From CANQBR01 sp964641395 (GTDB lineage: Bacteria > Bacillota > Negativicutes > Acidaminococcales > Acidaminococcaceae), in contig CAZXKQ010000036.1 in the NCBI GenBank assembly GCA_964641395.1, forward strand, positions 1 to 14,308: a DNA stretch of 14,308 bases, given 5' to 3'. The position numbers were made by a program, and so were the translations under genes. This document shows positions 6,658-13,923 of this stretch, piece after piece (the stretch's first letter is position 1; each line of letters begins with the position of its first letter). The notes below the pieces were generated by a model, which did no database searches, was not told where the DNA came from, and saw nothing but the letters and a program-made list of their open reading frames with translations.

Positions 6658-7656
6658 TCAGCCTGCCTGCCGTTTCCCCAAAAAATACTTAGCCTTGTTA
6701 AACACGTAGCCCCAGGCGTAGGCCAAAGCCTGGCCGTAGTCCCCCTCTTCCTTGGCATAGTGGAGCAACTTGTGGCAGGCCTTATATTTAGAGTAAGGAT
6801 CCATCTGTGCCAGAGCACCCTTGAACTGGGCAAAAATAGTATTGAGTTCGTCAACCTGCTCCGCCGTCAACAATTTGTCATGCTTATTTGCCAGCAAGGC
6901 GGCTGAGGCTTTCCAAAGAATGCGCATATTGCTGATGTGGAGATTGGGGAGTCCCTCCTGCCTAAGCACCTTATTGTGATGGAGCATGGTAATAGCGCTC
7001 CAGTAGTACTTAATGGAATTCATATCGTTTGAAAGTGATTTTGGATCCATCTTGCTGTAATTATAAAGGCATTTATCTATAAAGCAAATGCTCTTAACCT
7101 TAGCGACAAGTACCCCTGTCACCCACAGATCATCACAAGCTATAACCTCCTGAGGGAAGCGCACCCCTTGGAAGAGTTCCCGCCGCCAACATTTATTCCA
7201 CGGGTAGCCTATCCACTCTTCACTTAGGAAGTTGGCCTTTGCTTGATTCAAAGTTACTGTACTGTCAAGTAACTTCTTCTCAATCTTTTCTGGGTACCAC
7301 CTATTATACCCCCATACTACCAGATCCTTCGGCCCTTCTGCCAGCTTTTGGTAAATCCCCTCTAGCAAGCCTGGTTCCACCCAGTCATCGCTGTCTACAA
7401 GGATGACATACTCTCCCTTCATTCTATCTAGGCCGGCATTGCGAGCCGCTTGCACCCCTTGATTTTCTTGATGAATAACTACCACCCTGTCGTCACAAGC
7501 AGCATAAGCATCACAAATCTCTCCGCACCGATCTGGAGAGCCGTCATCTATCAGTATCAGCTCAAAATCTCTAAAGCTTTGTTCCAAAATGGAGTCCACG
7601 CATCTGTTAAGATAGTTTTCCACTTTATAAACTGGTACTATGATGGAAAAAAACAT
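6658..7656 (-). CDS. Family 2 glycosyltransferase (GT-A fold)
   Basis: This 332-residue cytoplasmic glycosyltransferase adds one sugar from a nucleotide-sugar donor during polysaccharide or LPS assembly. The N-terminal SIIVPVYK (4-11), IDDGSPD with D37-D38, and the metal-binding VDSDDW (87-92) define the GT-A domain. A later WNKCWRRELF block (153-162) and the CDD acidic pair (D175-D176), the likely catalytic-base region, are common in this GT2 subgroup. The C-terminal half (about 180-332) has no motif I recognise. The start is the ATG at 7656, because AGGAGG lies 9 bases upstream; the GTG three codons earlier touches that same site. Its GC content looks lower than that of the GT2 gene at 8999. 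Donor and acceptor sugars cannot be predicted. Confidence 0.87.
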   Translation of the reverse strand: MFFSIIVPVYKVENYLNRCVDSILEQSFRDFELILIDDGSPDRCGEICDAYAACDDRVVVIHQENQGVQAARNAGLDRMKGEYVILVDSDDWVEPGLLEGIYQKLAEGPKDLVVWGYNRWYPEKIEKKLLDSTVTLNQAKANFLSEEWIGYPWNKCWRRELFQGVRFPQEVIACDDLWVTGVLVAKVKSICFIDKCLYNYSKMDPKSLSNDMNSIKYYWSAITMLHHNKVLRQEGLPNLHISNMRILWKASAALLANKHDKLLTAEQVDELNTIFAQFKGALAQMDPYSKYKACHKLLHYAKEEGDYGQALAYAWGYVFNKAKYFLGKRQAG

Positions 7657-7665
7657 CCTTCTCAC

Positions 7666-7671
7666 CCTCCT
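7666..7671 (-). promoter_or_regulatory. Ribosome binding site that fixes the GT2 start at 7656
   Basis: AGGAGG on the minus strand is followed by nine bases and ATG. The upstream in-frame GTG (7663-7665) directly follows AGGAGG, which is too close to be used, so it is probably not the start. Confidence 0.7.
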
Positions 7672-7706
7672 ATTATTAAATAAAGAAACTGACTATTTTC
7701 TCAGCA

Positions 7707-8942
7707 TTACTCTTCGCTATTAGCCTGTCTCGCTTTGTGGGCCGCCACCGTCTCTTTTAACAAAGCCTCCCACTGGTCATAAACCACCTGGGGAGCATAT
7801 TTCTTCATCGCTTCATGAGCCTTTCTGCCATAAGCTATGCGTAGATCCTGCCGCAGCATCAAGGTCTCCATGGCCTCCCGTAGTGGTTCCACCCCATCAT
7901 TGCAGAGCAGGCCGCTCACCCCGTCTTCAATGAGCTCGTTTACAGCTGGACACGCCTTATAGCCTATAGCCGGCAGGCCTAGGCTCATGGCCTCAGTCAA
8001 AGCCAGCGGAAACCCCTCATAGACCGAGGGAAAGACAAAGAAGTCCGCCTCTCTTAAAGCTTTCTGCACGTTTTTTACCGCCCCAGCGAAGACCACCTGC
8101 TCCTGCATGGCGTATTTATTCACAATGCCTGTTAATTCCCTCATGTAACTGGGGCTTCCCTTCCTCCCGCATATTACTACTTTCCAGTCCGGATATTGGC
8201 GGGCCAGAGGGCCAAAGGCCTCTAAGAGCAGGTAATGCCGTTTTTGCCTACGGGCCACCCGCCCCACGCTGATAATGGTATGATGAGCAACACCCAAGTC
8301 TACCATCTCTTCTTCCGCGACCTCTTCCACCACATTGGGGATGTATACCACCCTCTTGGCCCCTAACTGGTGAATAAAGAAATCCTTGAAGGAAGGCAGC
8401 AATACCTGTATAACATCCATCTGGGCCAAAGCTGCCGCCTCACAAGTCTGCATATATTGGTAACCACCAACAGGTGCATTATGGGTTTGCCCTACAATGG
8501 GTACCCGTCCCTTAGCCGCCACCTGGGCTACATACATAGACAGGGGAAAGTCCACTATAATGATGTCTGGCTGCCTCCCCCCCATATACTCTTGTAACTT
8601 GTCTGCAAACGCCCGCCTAAGATGGCTCCGCTTCGGGGCCCACATCCTGTCATCCTTAGGCTGCAGCCCCAGTTGGGCCGCCACCCGGGAAAGCTCCTGT
8701 CCTGCCTTGGCCAGGTAATACCCCAGGCTGCTGCCGTAGGGCCTGCCCTGGTAGTATAAATTCACAAGTTTCACCCTTTCATCCAAAGGAAAAAAGGGCT
8801 TCCCTTCTTTTTTCTTTTCCATGCCGACGATCTCCACCTCATGGCCCCTCGCCACTAGCTCACTGGCCAAGGTGCAGTATACTTTTTCTCTACCCCCTTG
8901 GACATCGATCATCGGATATCCAGACACAAACAGTATTCTCAT
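7707..8942 (-). CDS. Family 4 glycosyltransferase (GT-B fold)
   Basis: This retaining glycosyltransferase of the GT4 group has 411 residues from the chosen start. The N-terminal domain opens MRILFVSGYP followed by GG at 16-17, the acceptor side of a GT-B fold. The C-terminal donor domain has SVGRVARRQKR (225-235, with R228 and K234 at the usual phosphate-binding places), PSVYEGFPLALTEAM (305-319) carrying the EX7E pair E309 and E317, and ASLGLP-type residues after it. The ATG at 8942 gives the family-standard start with a GGGGTGGGG stretch just upstream; an ATG at 8957 adds five residues but has no ribosome site. It lies mid-operon, 50 bases from the next GT2 gene. The sugar it adds is unknown. 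Confidence 0.87.
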   Translation of the reverse strand: MRILFVSGYPMIDVQGGREKVYCTLASELVARGHEVEIVGMEKKKEGKPFFPLDERVKLVNLYYQGRPYGSSLGYYLAKAGQELSRVAAQLGLQPKDDRMWAPKRSHLRRAFADKLQEYMGGRQPDIIIVDFPLSMYVAQVAAKGRVPIVGQTHNAPVGGYQYMQTCEAAALAQMDVIQVLLPSFKDFFIHQLGAKRVVYIPNVVEEVAEEEMVDLGVAHHTIISVGRVARRQKRHYLLLEAFGPLARQYPDWKVVICGRKGSPSYMRELTGIVNKYAMQEQVVFAGAVKNVQKALREADFFVFPSVYEGFPLALTEAMSLGLPAIGYKACPAVNELIEDGVSGLLCNDGVEPLREAMETLMLRQDLRIAYGRKAHEAMKKYAPQVVYDQWEALLKETVAAHKARQANSEE

Positions 8943-8964
8943 TATCCCCACCCCCATAAAGTTT

Positions 8965-8985
8965 AGGGGCTTGCCTCAAGCCCCT
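8965..8985 (-). other. Perfect 9-bp hairpin between two glycosyltransferase genes
   Basis: AGGGGCTTG (8965-8973) and CAAGCCCCT (8977-8985) pair perfectly around a 3-base loop. The hairpin sits between the stop of the GT2 gene at 8999 and the start of the GT4 gene at 8942. After the stem the minus strand reads AAACTTTAT, so the T tail is too poor for a confident terminator; the plus-strand tail TTCTGCC is also weak. It may stabilise or partly attenuate the operon mRNA. Confidence 0.45.
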
Positions 8986-8998
8986 TTCTGCCTATCCC

Positions 8999-9964
8999 TC
9001 AGCCCCTGAGCTTCTTACTCAACAAAGACAGCCGGCCATACCACCTATTGATAAGCCGGCAATGGCAGGCCCCCCAGGCCAGCAGCCTGCTCTTCACATC
9101 CAGGCCCTGGGCCCCTCTGTGCTCCCTGATGAAGGCCGCCACCTGGGCCTCCTGCTCCTGGCTGAGGCCGCCTCGGCCGGCTTCCACCGCCGTCAGCACC
9201 CCCACCGCCTTCTTCACCGCCAGCAGCCGGCACTTGGCCAGGGCGGCAGGGCAGTGCTCCAGGGCGTATTCATACCTTTCCTTGTAGCCCAAAAACTGGT
9301 CATAGCGGCTGCGGCTGTTAAAGCTGGTGGCTATGGTGCTGCCGCTGTGCCGGTAGTAGTTGTAGTAACTCTCCTCTAGGTAGCCCACCCGCCGGGCCTG
9401 GGCCAGCACCTTGTAGACGGTGGCCACATCCTCGTAGTAGCGGTTTTCTGTAAAGCGCACCTGGCTCCACAGCTGCCGCCGGTAGATTTTGTTCACGCAG
9501 GAGGTGTCAATAGCATCCGTCAGCAGGTGCTGGAGGGCCTCCGCCCCGCTAAAGAGCCGCTCTCCTGCAAAGTGGCGGCTGGGACGGCGCTGCCCCTCCC
9601 TTACGATGGTGATTTCAAAACAGAGAAGATCCAGCTCCTGCTCCTGGCACCGGGCCAGGGCCGTGGCAAAAAGCCCCTGTTCCAACCAGTCATCACTGTC
9701 GGCAAAGGCGATGTAGTCCCCCTGGGCTGCCGCCAGGCCGGCGTTGCGGGCCGCTCCCTGGCCCCTGTTATCCTGATGCAGCACCTGCACCCGGCCATCC
9801 TGGGCGGCGTAGGCCTGGCAGAGGGCCAAGCTGCCGTCTGTGGAACCGTCGTCCACCAACAGCAGCTGGAAATCGGCCATGTCCTGCGCGAGGATGGAGG
9901 CCACGCATCTGTCCAAATACTTCTCACTGTTGTAAACCGGCACAATGATCGATAAGCGAGGCAC
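8999..9964 (-). CDS. Family 2 glycosyltransferase (GT-A fold)
   Basis: This 321-residue GT2 enzyme is predicted to be cytoplasmic and to extend the envelope glycan. SIIVPVYNS (5-13), VDDGSTD with D38-D39, GAARNAGL (70-77) and ADSDDW (88-93) form the nucleotide-sugar and metal-binding core. VNKIYRRQLW (157-166) and YYED (E178-D179, probable base region) correspond to the blocks seen in the GT2 gene at 6658, so the two belong to the same subgroup but are clearly diverged. The C-terminal third is basic and amphipathic and may lie on the membrane. The start is GTG, preceded by a purine-rich GGGGAGGGG run. It follows the WaaE-like gene by 37 bases. Its sequence is noticeably GC-rich. Confidence 0.87.
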   Translation of the reverse strand: MPRLSIIVPVYNSEKYLDRCVASILAQDMADFQLLLVDDGSTDGSLALCQAYAAQDGRVQVLHQDNRGQGAARNAGLAAAQGDYIAFADSDDWLEQGLFATALARCQEQELDLLCFEITIVREGQRRPSRHFAGERLFSGAEALQHLLTDAIDTSCVNKIYRRQLWSQVRFTENRYYEDVATVYKVLAQARRVGYLEESYYNYYRHSGSTIATSFNSRSRYDQFLGYKERYEYALEHCPAALAKCRLLAVKKAVGVLTAVEAGRGGLSQEQEAQVAAFIREHRGAQGLDVKSRLLAWGACHCRLINRWYGRLSLLSKKLRG

Positions 9965-10001
9965 TCTACCCCTCCCCTTTGGCCCTGCCTAGGCCCTGTT
10001 C

Positions 10002-10760
10002 CTACAGCTTCCCATCGCTTTTGTAGAGATAGTACAGCCGCACATACTTGTTCATAGTGTAGAAGGCGTGATCCACCGACAGGATGTAGCCCAGTTTGCC
10101 GTCTAAAAAGCCCAGGTTGATAAAATACACCTTGAAGAAGGCCCACAGGGGGCGCAGCACCACATCCCGGAGAAAATAGGCCTTCCTCCCCTCCTTGCGG
10201 TACTTTTCCGCAGCCAGGCCGGTATAGTTGATCAGCTTGTTAAAATACTGCTGCCAATTGTCGTAGGTGTAGTGGTACATGTGGGCCTGTAACTTTTTAT
10301 CCGGGTAGGGGGTGACGATGGTGGGATGGACGTAGCCCTCCACGTAGGAGCCCTTGGCCGGCATCAAACGGCACACGTAATCGGGGCGCAGGGCCCCATG
10401 GCCCACCTTGTTGTGCCGCAGCCTGGTCTTGCGCTTGATCCAGTAGGCCACCTGCTCGTTCTTCGCCACCATCCGGCCGATCTCTTCCCCCAGCTGGGGG
10501 GTGCAGCGCTCATCGGCATCCAAAAAGAAAATCCAAGGATACTTGGCCTGGGAGATGGCAAAGGTCTGCTGGCCGCCCCAGTTGCCGTTAAGGGCATGGT
10601 TGACCACCCGGGCCCCCAGGCTCTGGGCGATGGCCACAGTATTATCCGTGCTGCTGTCGTCGATGACCAGGATGTCTGCGGCAAAGGAGCAGCTCTCTAT
10701 GCACTCCCTGATGTTTTGCTCTTCGTTCCTGGCCAGGATTAAAACGCTAACCTCTACCAC
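10002..10760 (-). CDS. WaaE/KdtX-like family 2 glycosyltransferase, copy A
   Basis: This 252-residue GT2 enzyme belongs to the branch that includes LPS core beta-1,4-glucosyltransferases (WaaE/KdtX). SVLILARNEE (5-14), VIDDSSTD with D34-D35, and LDADERC (80-86) are the donor and metal motifs. WAFFKVYFINLGFLDG (206-221) near the C-terminus is a typical hydrophobic block of this branch. The open frame extends to 10877, but the real start is the GTG at 10758-10760: AGGGAGG lies six bases upstream, and the protein then aligns end to end with copy B at about 75% identity by hand count. The last 50 residues are almost identical in the two copies. The acceptor may be an inner-core heptose, or another sugar if the copies have specialised. 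Confidence 0.87.
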   Translation of the reverse strand: MVEVSVLILARNEEQNIRECIESCSFAADILVIDDSSTDNTVAIAQSLGARVVNHALNGNWGGQQTFAISQAKYPWIFFLDADERCTPQLGEEIGRMVAKNEQVAYWIKRKTRLRHNKVGHGALRPDYVCRLMPAKGSYVEGYVHPTIVTPYPDKKLQAHMYHYTYDNWQQYFNKLINYTGLAAEKYRKEGRKAYFLRDVVLRPLWAFFKVYFINLGFLDGKLGYILSVDHAFYTMNKYVRLYYLYKSDGKL

Positions 10761-10766
10761 GGGCCG

Positions 10767-10773
10767 CCTCCCT
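10767..10773 (-). promoter_or_regulatory. Ribosome binding site that fixes the copy A start
   Basis: AGGGAGG precedes the GTG at 10760 by six bases. The flanking AGGCGGCC context is repeated before the copy B GTG at 11644, so the duplicated unit included the translation start region. Confidence 0.7.
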
Positions 10774-10885
10774 GCTACCCCATGCCCCTGCCCTAGGCCG
10801 TCAGTCCCGCAACGTCTCCCCTGGCGGGGAAGCAGGCCTGGGGCCGACTCCCCGTCGGGACAGAGAGCCGCTGCCAACCGCCGCC

Positions 10886-11644
10886 CTACAGCTTCCCGTC
10901 GCTCTTATACAGATAGTAGAGCCGTACGTACTTAGTCATTGTATAGACGGCATGGTCTACAGAGAGGACGTAGCCCAGCCTGCCGTCCAAAAAGCCTAGG
11001 TTGATGACGTAAACCTTGAAAAAGGCCCAGAGGGGGCGTAGCACTATGTCTCGCAAAAAGTAGACCTTTTTACCACTCTCCCGGTATCTTTCCGCCATCA
11101 AGCCCGAGTAAGTGTTCAGCTTGTTTAGGCGTTCCTGCCAATTATCGTAGGTGTAGTGGTATAAATAAGACTGCAACTTCTTCTGCGGGTAGGGGGCGAG
11201 GTACCTTTGATGCACCCTTCCTTCCACACAGACTCCCTGAACCGGCATCAGGCGGAGCACATAGTCCGGCCGCAGAGGGCCGTGGCCCACCTTGTAGCGG
11301 CGCAGCATGGTCTTGCGCTTGATCCAGTAGGCCGCCTTTTCGTCCTTCGCCACCGCCTGGGCGATTTCCTCAGCCAGCTCAGGAGAACAGCGCTCGTCTG
11401 CATCGATAATGAAGATCCATGGACAGCGGGCCTGGGCGATGGCAAAGTTTTCCTGGGCCGCCCAGTCCCCGTTCAAGGCGTGGCTCACCACCCGGGCCCC
11501 CAGGCCCTGGGCGATGGCCACGGTGTCATCCGTGCTGCCGTCATCGATGACCACTATATCTTTAGCGAAGGAGCAGCTTTCTATGCACTCCCGGATATTC
11601 TTTTCTTCGTTCCTGGCCAGGATTAAAACGCTAACCTCTACCAC
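10886..11644 (-). CDS. WaaE/KdtX-like family 2 glycosyltransferase, copy B
   Basis: This is the first gene after the promoter and the tandem partner of copy A. It has 252 residues with SVLILARNEE (5-14), VIDDGSTD (D34-D35), IDADERC (80-86) and the WAFFKVYVINLGFLDG block (206-221). The start is GTG with AGGAGG six bases upstream. The family transfers a sugar from a nucleotide donor to LPS core, usually glucose to heptose. Copies differ most at residues 60-104, 143-161 and 171-190, where donor or acceptor choice might lie; this is inference. The 125 bases separating the copies carry a small TCCCC/GGGGA hairpin (10817-10830) but no convincing terminator, so both are probably cotranscribed. Confidence 0.87.
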   Translation of the reverse strand: MVEVSVLILARNEEKNIRECIESCSFAKDIVVIDDGSTDDTVAIAQGLGARVVSHALNGDWAAQENFAIAQARCPWIFIIDADERCSPELAEEIAQAVAKDEKAAYWIKRKTMLRRYKVGHGPLRPDYVLRLMPVQGVCVEGRVHQRYLAPYPQKKLQSYLYHYTYDNWQERLNKLNTYSGLMAERYRESGKKVYFLRDIVLRPLWAFFKVYVINLGFLDGRLGYVLSVDHAVYTMTKYVRLYYLYKSDGKL

Positions 11645-11678
11645 CGGCCGCCTCCTGTTAAACTGCGCTTCTATCCCT

Positions 11679-11708
11679 ATTATATGCTATAGAGCTCTGC
11701 TTAGTCAA
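11679..11708 (-). promoter_or_regulatory. Near-consensus sigma-70/sigma-A promoter of the long operon
   Basis: On the minus strand TTGACT (11708-11703, five of six consensus bases) is followed by an 18-base spacer and a perfect TATAAT (11684-11679). Transcription should begin near 11671-11673, leaving a leader of about 27 bases before the GTG at 11644 that contains AGGAGG. This is the clearest promoter in the window and is placed to drive all eleven genes down to 333. Two copies of GCGAAG, 21 bases apart, lie just upstream (complement of 11712-11717 and 11733-11738) and might be a binding site. The gene-free stretch 11645-11965 holds this promoter, the assembly gap and the decamer repeats. 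Confidence 0.8.
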
Positions 11709-11750
11709 TTTCTTCGCCGCAAACGAACTCTCCTTCGCTAACTTTTCTCT

Positions 11751-11850
11751 NNNNNNNNNNNNNNNNNNNNNNNNNNNNNNNNNNNNNNNNNNNNNNNNNN
11801 NNNNNNNNNNNNNNNNNNNNNNNNNNNNNNNNNNNNNNNNNNNNNNNNNN
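11751..11850. other. Scaffold gap of 100 Ns
   Basis: Exactly 100 unknown bases separate the promoter region from the decamer-repeat tract. A round 100 is a common placeholder for a gap of unknown size, so true spacing, and even whether genes are missing here, is unknown. Confidence 0.97.
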
Positions 11851-11910
11851 CCCAAAGTCCTTGATGCTACTGGCAAAACCGCTTGAAACTTCTCAAGACT
11901 GCCCTGCCTG

Positions 11911-11957
11911 CTCGAAACTACTCGAAACTACTCGAAACTGCTCGAAACGCTCGAAAG
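11911..11957. repeat. Decamer tandem repeat, unit CTCGAAACTA
   Basis: Units start at 11911, 11921, 11931 and 11941: two identical CTCGAAACTA, then CTCGAAACTG, then CTCGAAACG, decaying into CTCGAAAG. A related CTTGAAACTT lies at 11882-11891. The tract begins 9 bases beyond the stop of the LtaS-like gene and runs toward the assembly gap, which it may have caused. On the minus strand CTTGAG/TTTCAAG (11897-11882) could form a small hairpin followed by CGGTTTT, a weak terminator candidate for the sulfatase-fold genes. Confidence 0.85.
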
Positions 11958-11965
11958 CTCAGCCC

Positions 11966-13882
11966 CTACTCCAGCGCATCCCCCTTTGTTACGCGTCTAA
12001 CCGCCAGCCGCCGTAGGGCGTGGACCTGCCCTGCCTCCAGCCCCTCTTTTTCCAGTTCCCGCAGCTCCGTCCCGTCAGCATAAAAGCGATGGTTAAAGAC
12101 AAAACCAGGCTGGGCAAAGATATTCGGCCAGTAGGCGCAGTACTGGAAGCCTGGCGGCCCTAGTAATTCTGCCAGCGTTCCTGGCAGCTGCATATGGCTG
12201 CCTAGGGAGGCCGCTTCAGACCAGGCCGGCTCCACCCCCTGGCCGTAGAAGATGCAAGGGACGAGGTAACGGGTACGGATGTCCTGCTCCTTGACAAAGG
12301 CAAAACGCTCACTGTGGTCACCAGTGATGACGAAAAGGGTGTCGGGGCGCAAAGCCTCCGCCTCTTTCACGAAGCGGCCCATGGTCTGATCCGCGTACCA
12401 GATATGGCCTAACTGGGTCAGGGTCTTGTCGTCGTCGGCTATATCCTCAGTTAATTTGGCCTTGACCTGGGCTCTGGGAAAGCCCTCCCCATCCACGTCT
12501 ATGACAAAGGGGGCATGATTGCTTACAGTTAGTATCAAATGGAAGGTTTTTTCCTGCTCTTCCTCCATGTAAGCCATAATGTGGCTGAACAAATTCTTAT
12601 CCGGCTGACCCCAGAAGTTTCCCTCTGTCCGGCCCATTTCATTGGCACTGTGGAATTCTGCGAAGCCTTGGGCCAGGACAAAATTTTTCAAGCGTTGCCA
12701 TTCAGAATAGCCACCATACCAAAACACCGTCCTGTAGCCTAGTGCGCGCATAATAGAAGCCGCCCCCGCCAGATAAAGGTCGGCAAAACTAGTTGGCTGA
12801 TGATTGGGAAAGACCCCGGCGCTAGGCAAGCCGGTGAGGAGGCTGTTAACGGCCTGGATAGTCAGCTTGCCGGCAGGCAGCATAGTCGCCACCTGGGCCC
12901 CCTTAGGACTGGCCGCCAGGGCCGCCATTTGTTCCACTAAGCCCAGTTCTTTAAAGGGTTCTAAAAAGGGCCAGATAGCAAAGGTTTCTCCCAAAATCAG
13001 CACCACGTCATGGGGCTGCCTGCTAAGCCTGGGCCCGGCCACCACCCGGGTAAAGCTGCCATCTAGGCTGGACGCGGTTAAAACCCCTCCAATTTTAGCA
13101 ATATAGTCAGCCAGTTGGTCAGGGCTGAGCTCAGCCTCAGCTACACCGTGGCTCTTATATCTTTTGATCCTGTACACCCGCTCCAGGGCTTGGGCGTCAT
13201 CCAATATCGCCTCGTTCAAAAGGTGGGATGACAACCGCCCAGCGTTCTCCCAGTTCAAATGACTGGCAGAACTGAGGGTCCCGCCTAGGCGGCAGAAGGT
13301 GCCAAATAGAGGCAGCAACACCAGGATCAAGGCCAGCTGGAACCAGCTGTAACGGCGTTGGGAAGCTTCAAAACGGCCCAACAGCCGCCAGTAGGCATAA
13401 ACGAGCCCGGCGGCCATCAGCAGGGCCCCGGCTAACCGCTCCACTAGGCGGTACTCGTATACAGCCGTTTGGAATATGGCCCTTTGATCATCATAAAAGA
13501 AGTTGAGCAGCATGATGTCAAAGGCGGAGTGGAAGATCTCGTAGTAAGGAAGGCGGGCCATGAAGGCCACGCTAAATAGCAAGAGCAGGAGGCTATGCCA
13601 GGCCAAACGCACCTTGCGGGCCGGCCAAGCCGGCCAAAAAGCCACTGGCAGGGAGGCGAAGAGGGCGCCGCCCAGCATGATGAAGCCGCAGGTCTTCAAG
13701 CTCAGCCGCAGGCCCAGGAAGAGGGCCTGCCCTACGGCCGCCGCGCCTACCCCGTCTAGCTGCCCCCTATAGATGAAAATGAAGGCAAGTCTAAAAAGGG
13801 TTAAGAGCAGGCACCAATAGGCAAAACCCTTAAGATCCTGCTGTAGATTATTCACAAACTCCTGTAGCCGTCGTACTGGCAA
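11966..13882 (-). CDS. LtaS/OpgB-like membrane phosphoglycerol transferase (alkaline phosphatase fold)
   Basis: This 638-residue membrane protein has an extracytoplasmic LTA-synthase-type domain. Relatives move glycerol phosphate (or similar groups) from phospholipid to a glycan outside the inner membrane. Hydrophobic segments lie near residues 22-39, 48-63, 65-84, 95-112, 148-166 and 180-197. The catalytic domain shows E299 in LGETFA, candidate nucleophile T341 in GKLTIQ, LTVSNHAPF (451-459, H456) and TGDHSERF with D522 and H523. The TTG start is supported by GAGGAGG a few bases upstream. It follows a paralog by 41 bases. Diderm bacteria lack classical lipoteichoic acid, so the acceptor is probably LPS, a periplasmic glucan or a teichoic-like polymer; substrate is inferred only from family. 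Confidence 0.87.
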   Translation of the reverse strand: MPVRRLQEFVNNLQQDLKGFAYWCLLLTLFRLAFIFIYRGQLDGVGAAAVGQALFLGLRLSLKTCGFIMLGGALFASLPVAFWPAWPARKVRLAWHSLLLLLFSVAFMARLPYYEIFHSAFDIMLLNFFYDDQRAIFQTAVYEYRLVERLAGALLMAAGLVYAYWRLLGRFEASQRRYSWFQLALILVLLPLFGTFCRLGGTLSSASHLNWENAGRLSSHLLNEAILDDAQALERVYRIKRYKSHGVAEAELSPDQLADYIAKIGGVLTASSLDGSFTRVVAGPRLSRQPHDVVLILGETFAIWPFLEPFKELGLVEQMAALAASPKGAQVATMLPAGKLTIQAVNSLLTGLPSAGVFPNHQPTSFADLYLAGAASIMRALGYRTVFWYGGYSEWQRLKNFVLAQGFAEFHSANEMGRTEGNFWGQPDKNLFSHIMAYMEEEQEKTFHLILTVSNHAPFVIDVDGEGFPRAQVKAKLTEDIADDDKTLTQLGHIWYADQTMGRFVKEAEALRPDTLFVITGDHSERFAFVKEQDIRTRYLVPCIFYGQGVEPAWSEAASLGSHMQLPGTLAELLGPPGFQYCAYWPNIFAQPGFVFNHRFYADGTELRELEKEGLEAGQVHALRRLAVRRVTKGDALE

Positions 13883-13923
13883 AGTTCCTCCTCAGCCTCT
13901 ATATAGGCAGGTCTAAGCCTAGC

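Noticed and set aside
10761..10877. N-terminal extension of WaaE-like copy A
   Set aside because: The 39 extra residues have no counterpart in copy B, and a strong ribosome site sits before the GTG at 10760.
11712..11738. Direct repeat GCGAAG spaced 21 bases upstream of the -35 box as an operator
   Set aside because: Only six bases are repeated, and chance occurrence is likely; it is mentioned with the promoter but not called as a feature.
11658..11876. Minus-strand frame spanning the N gap
   Set aside because: Nearly half of it is unknown bases, and the known part overlaps the promoter, so it cannot be supported as a gene.
11911..11957. CRISPR array
   Set aside because: The units are 10 bases and directly adjacent with no unique spacers, which is a simple tandem repeat.
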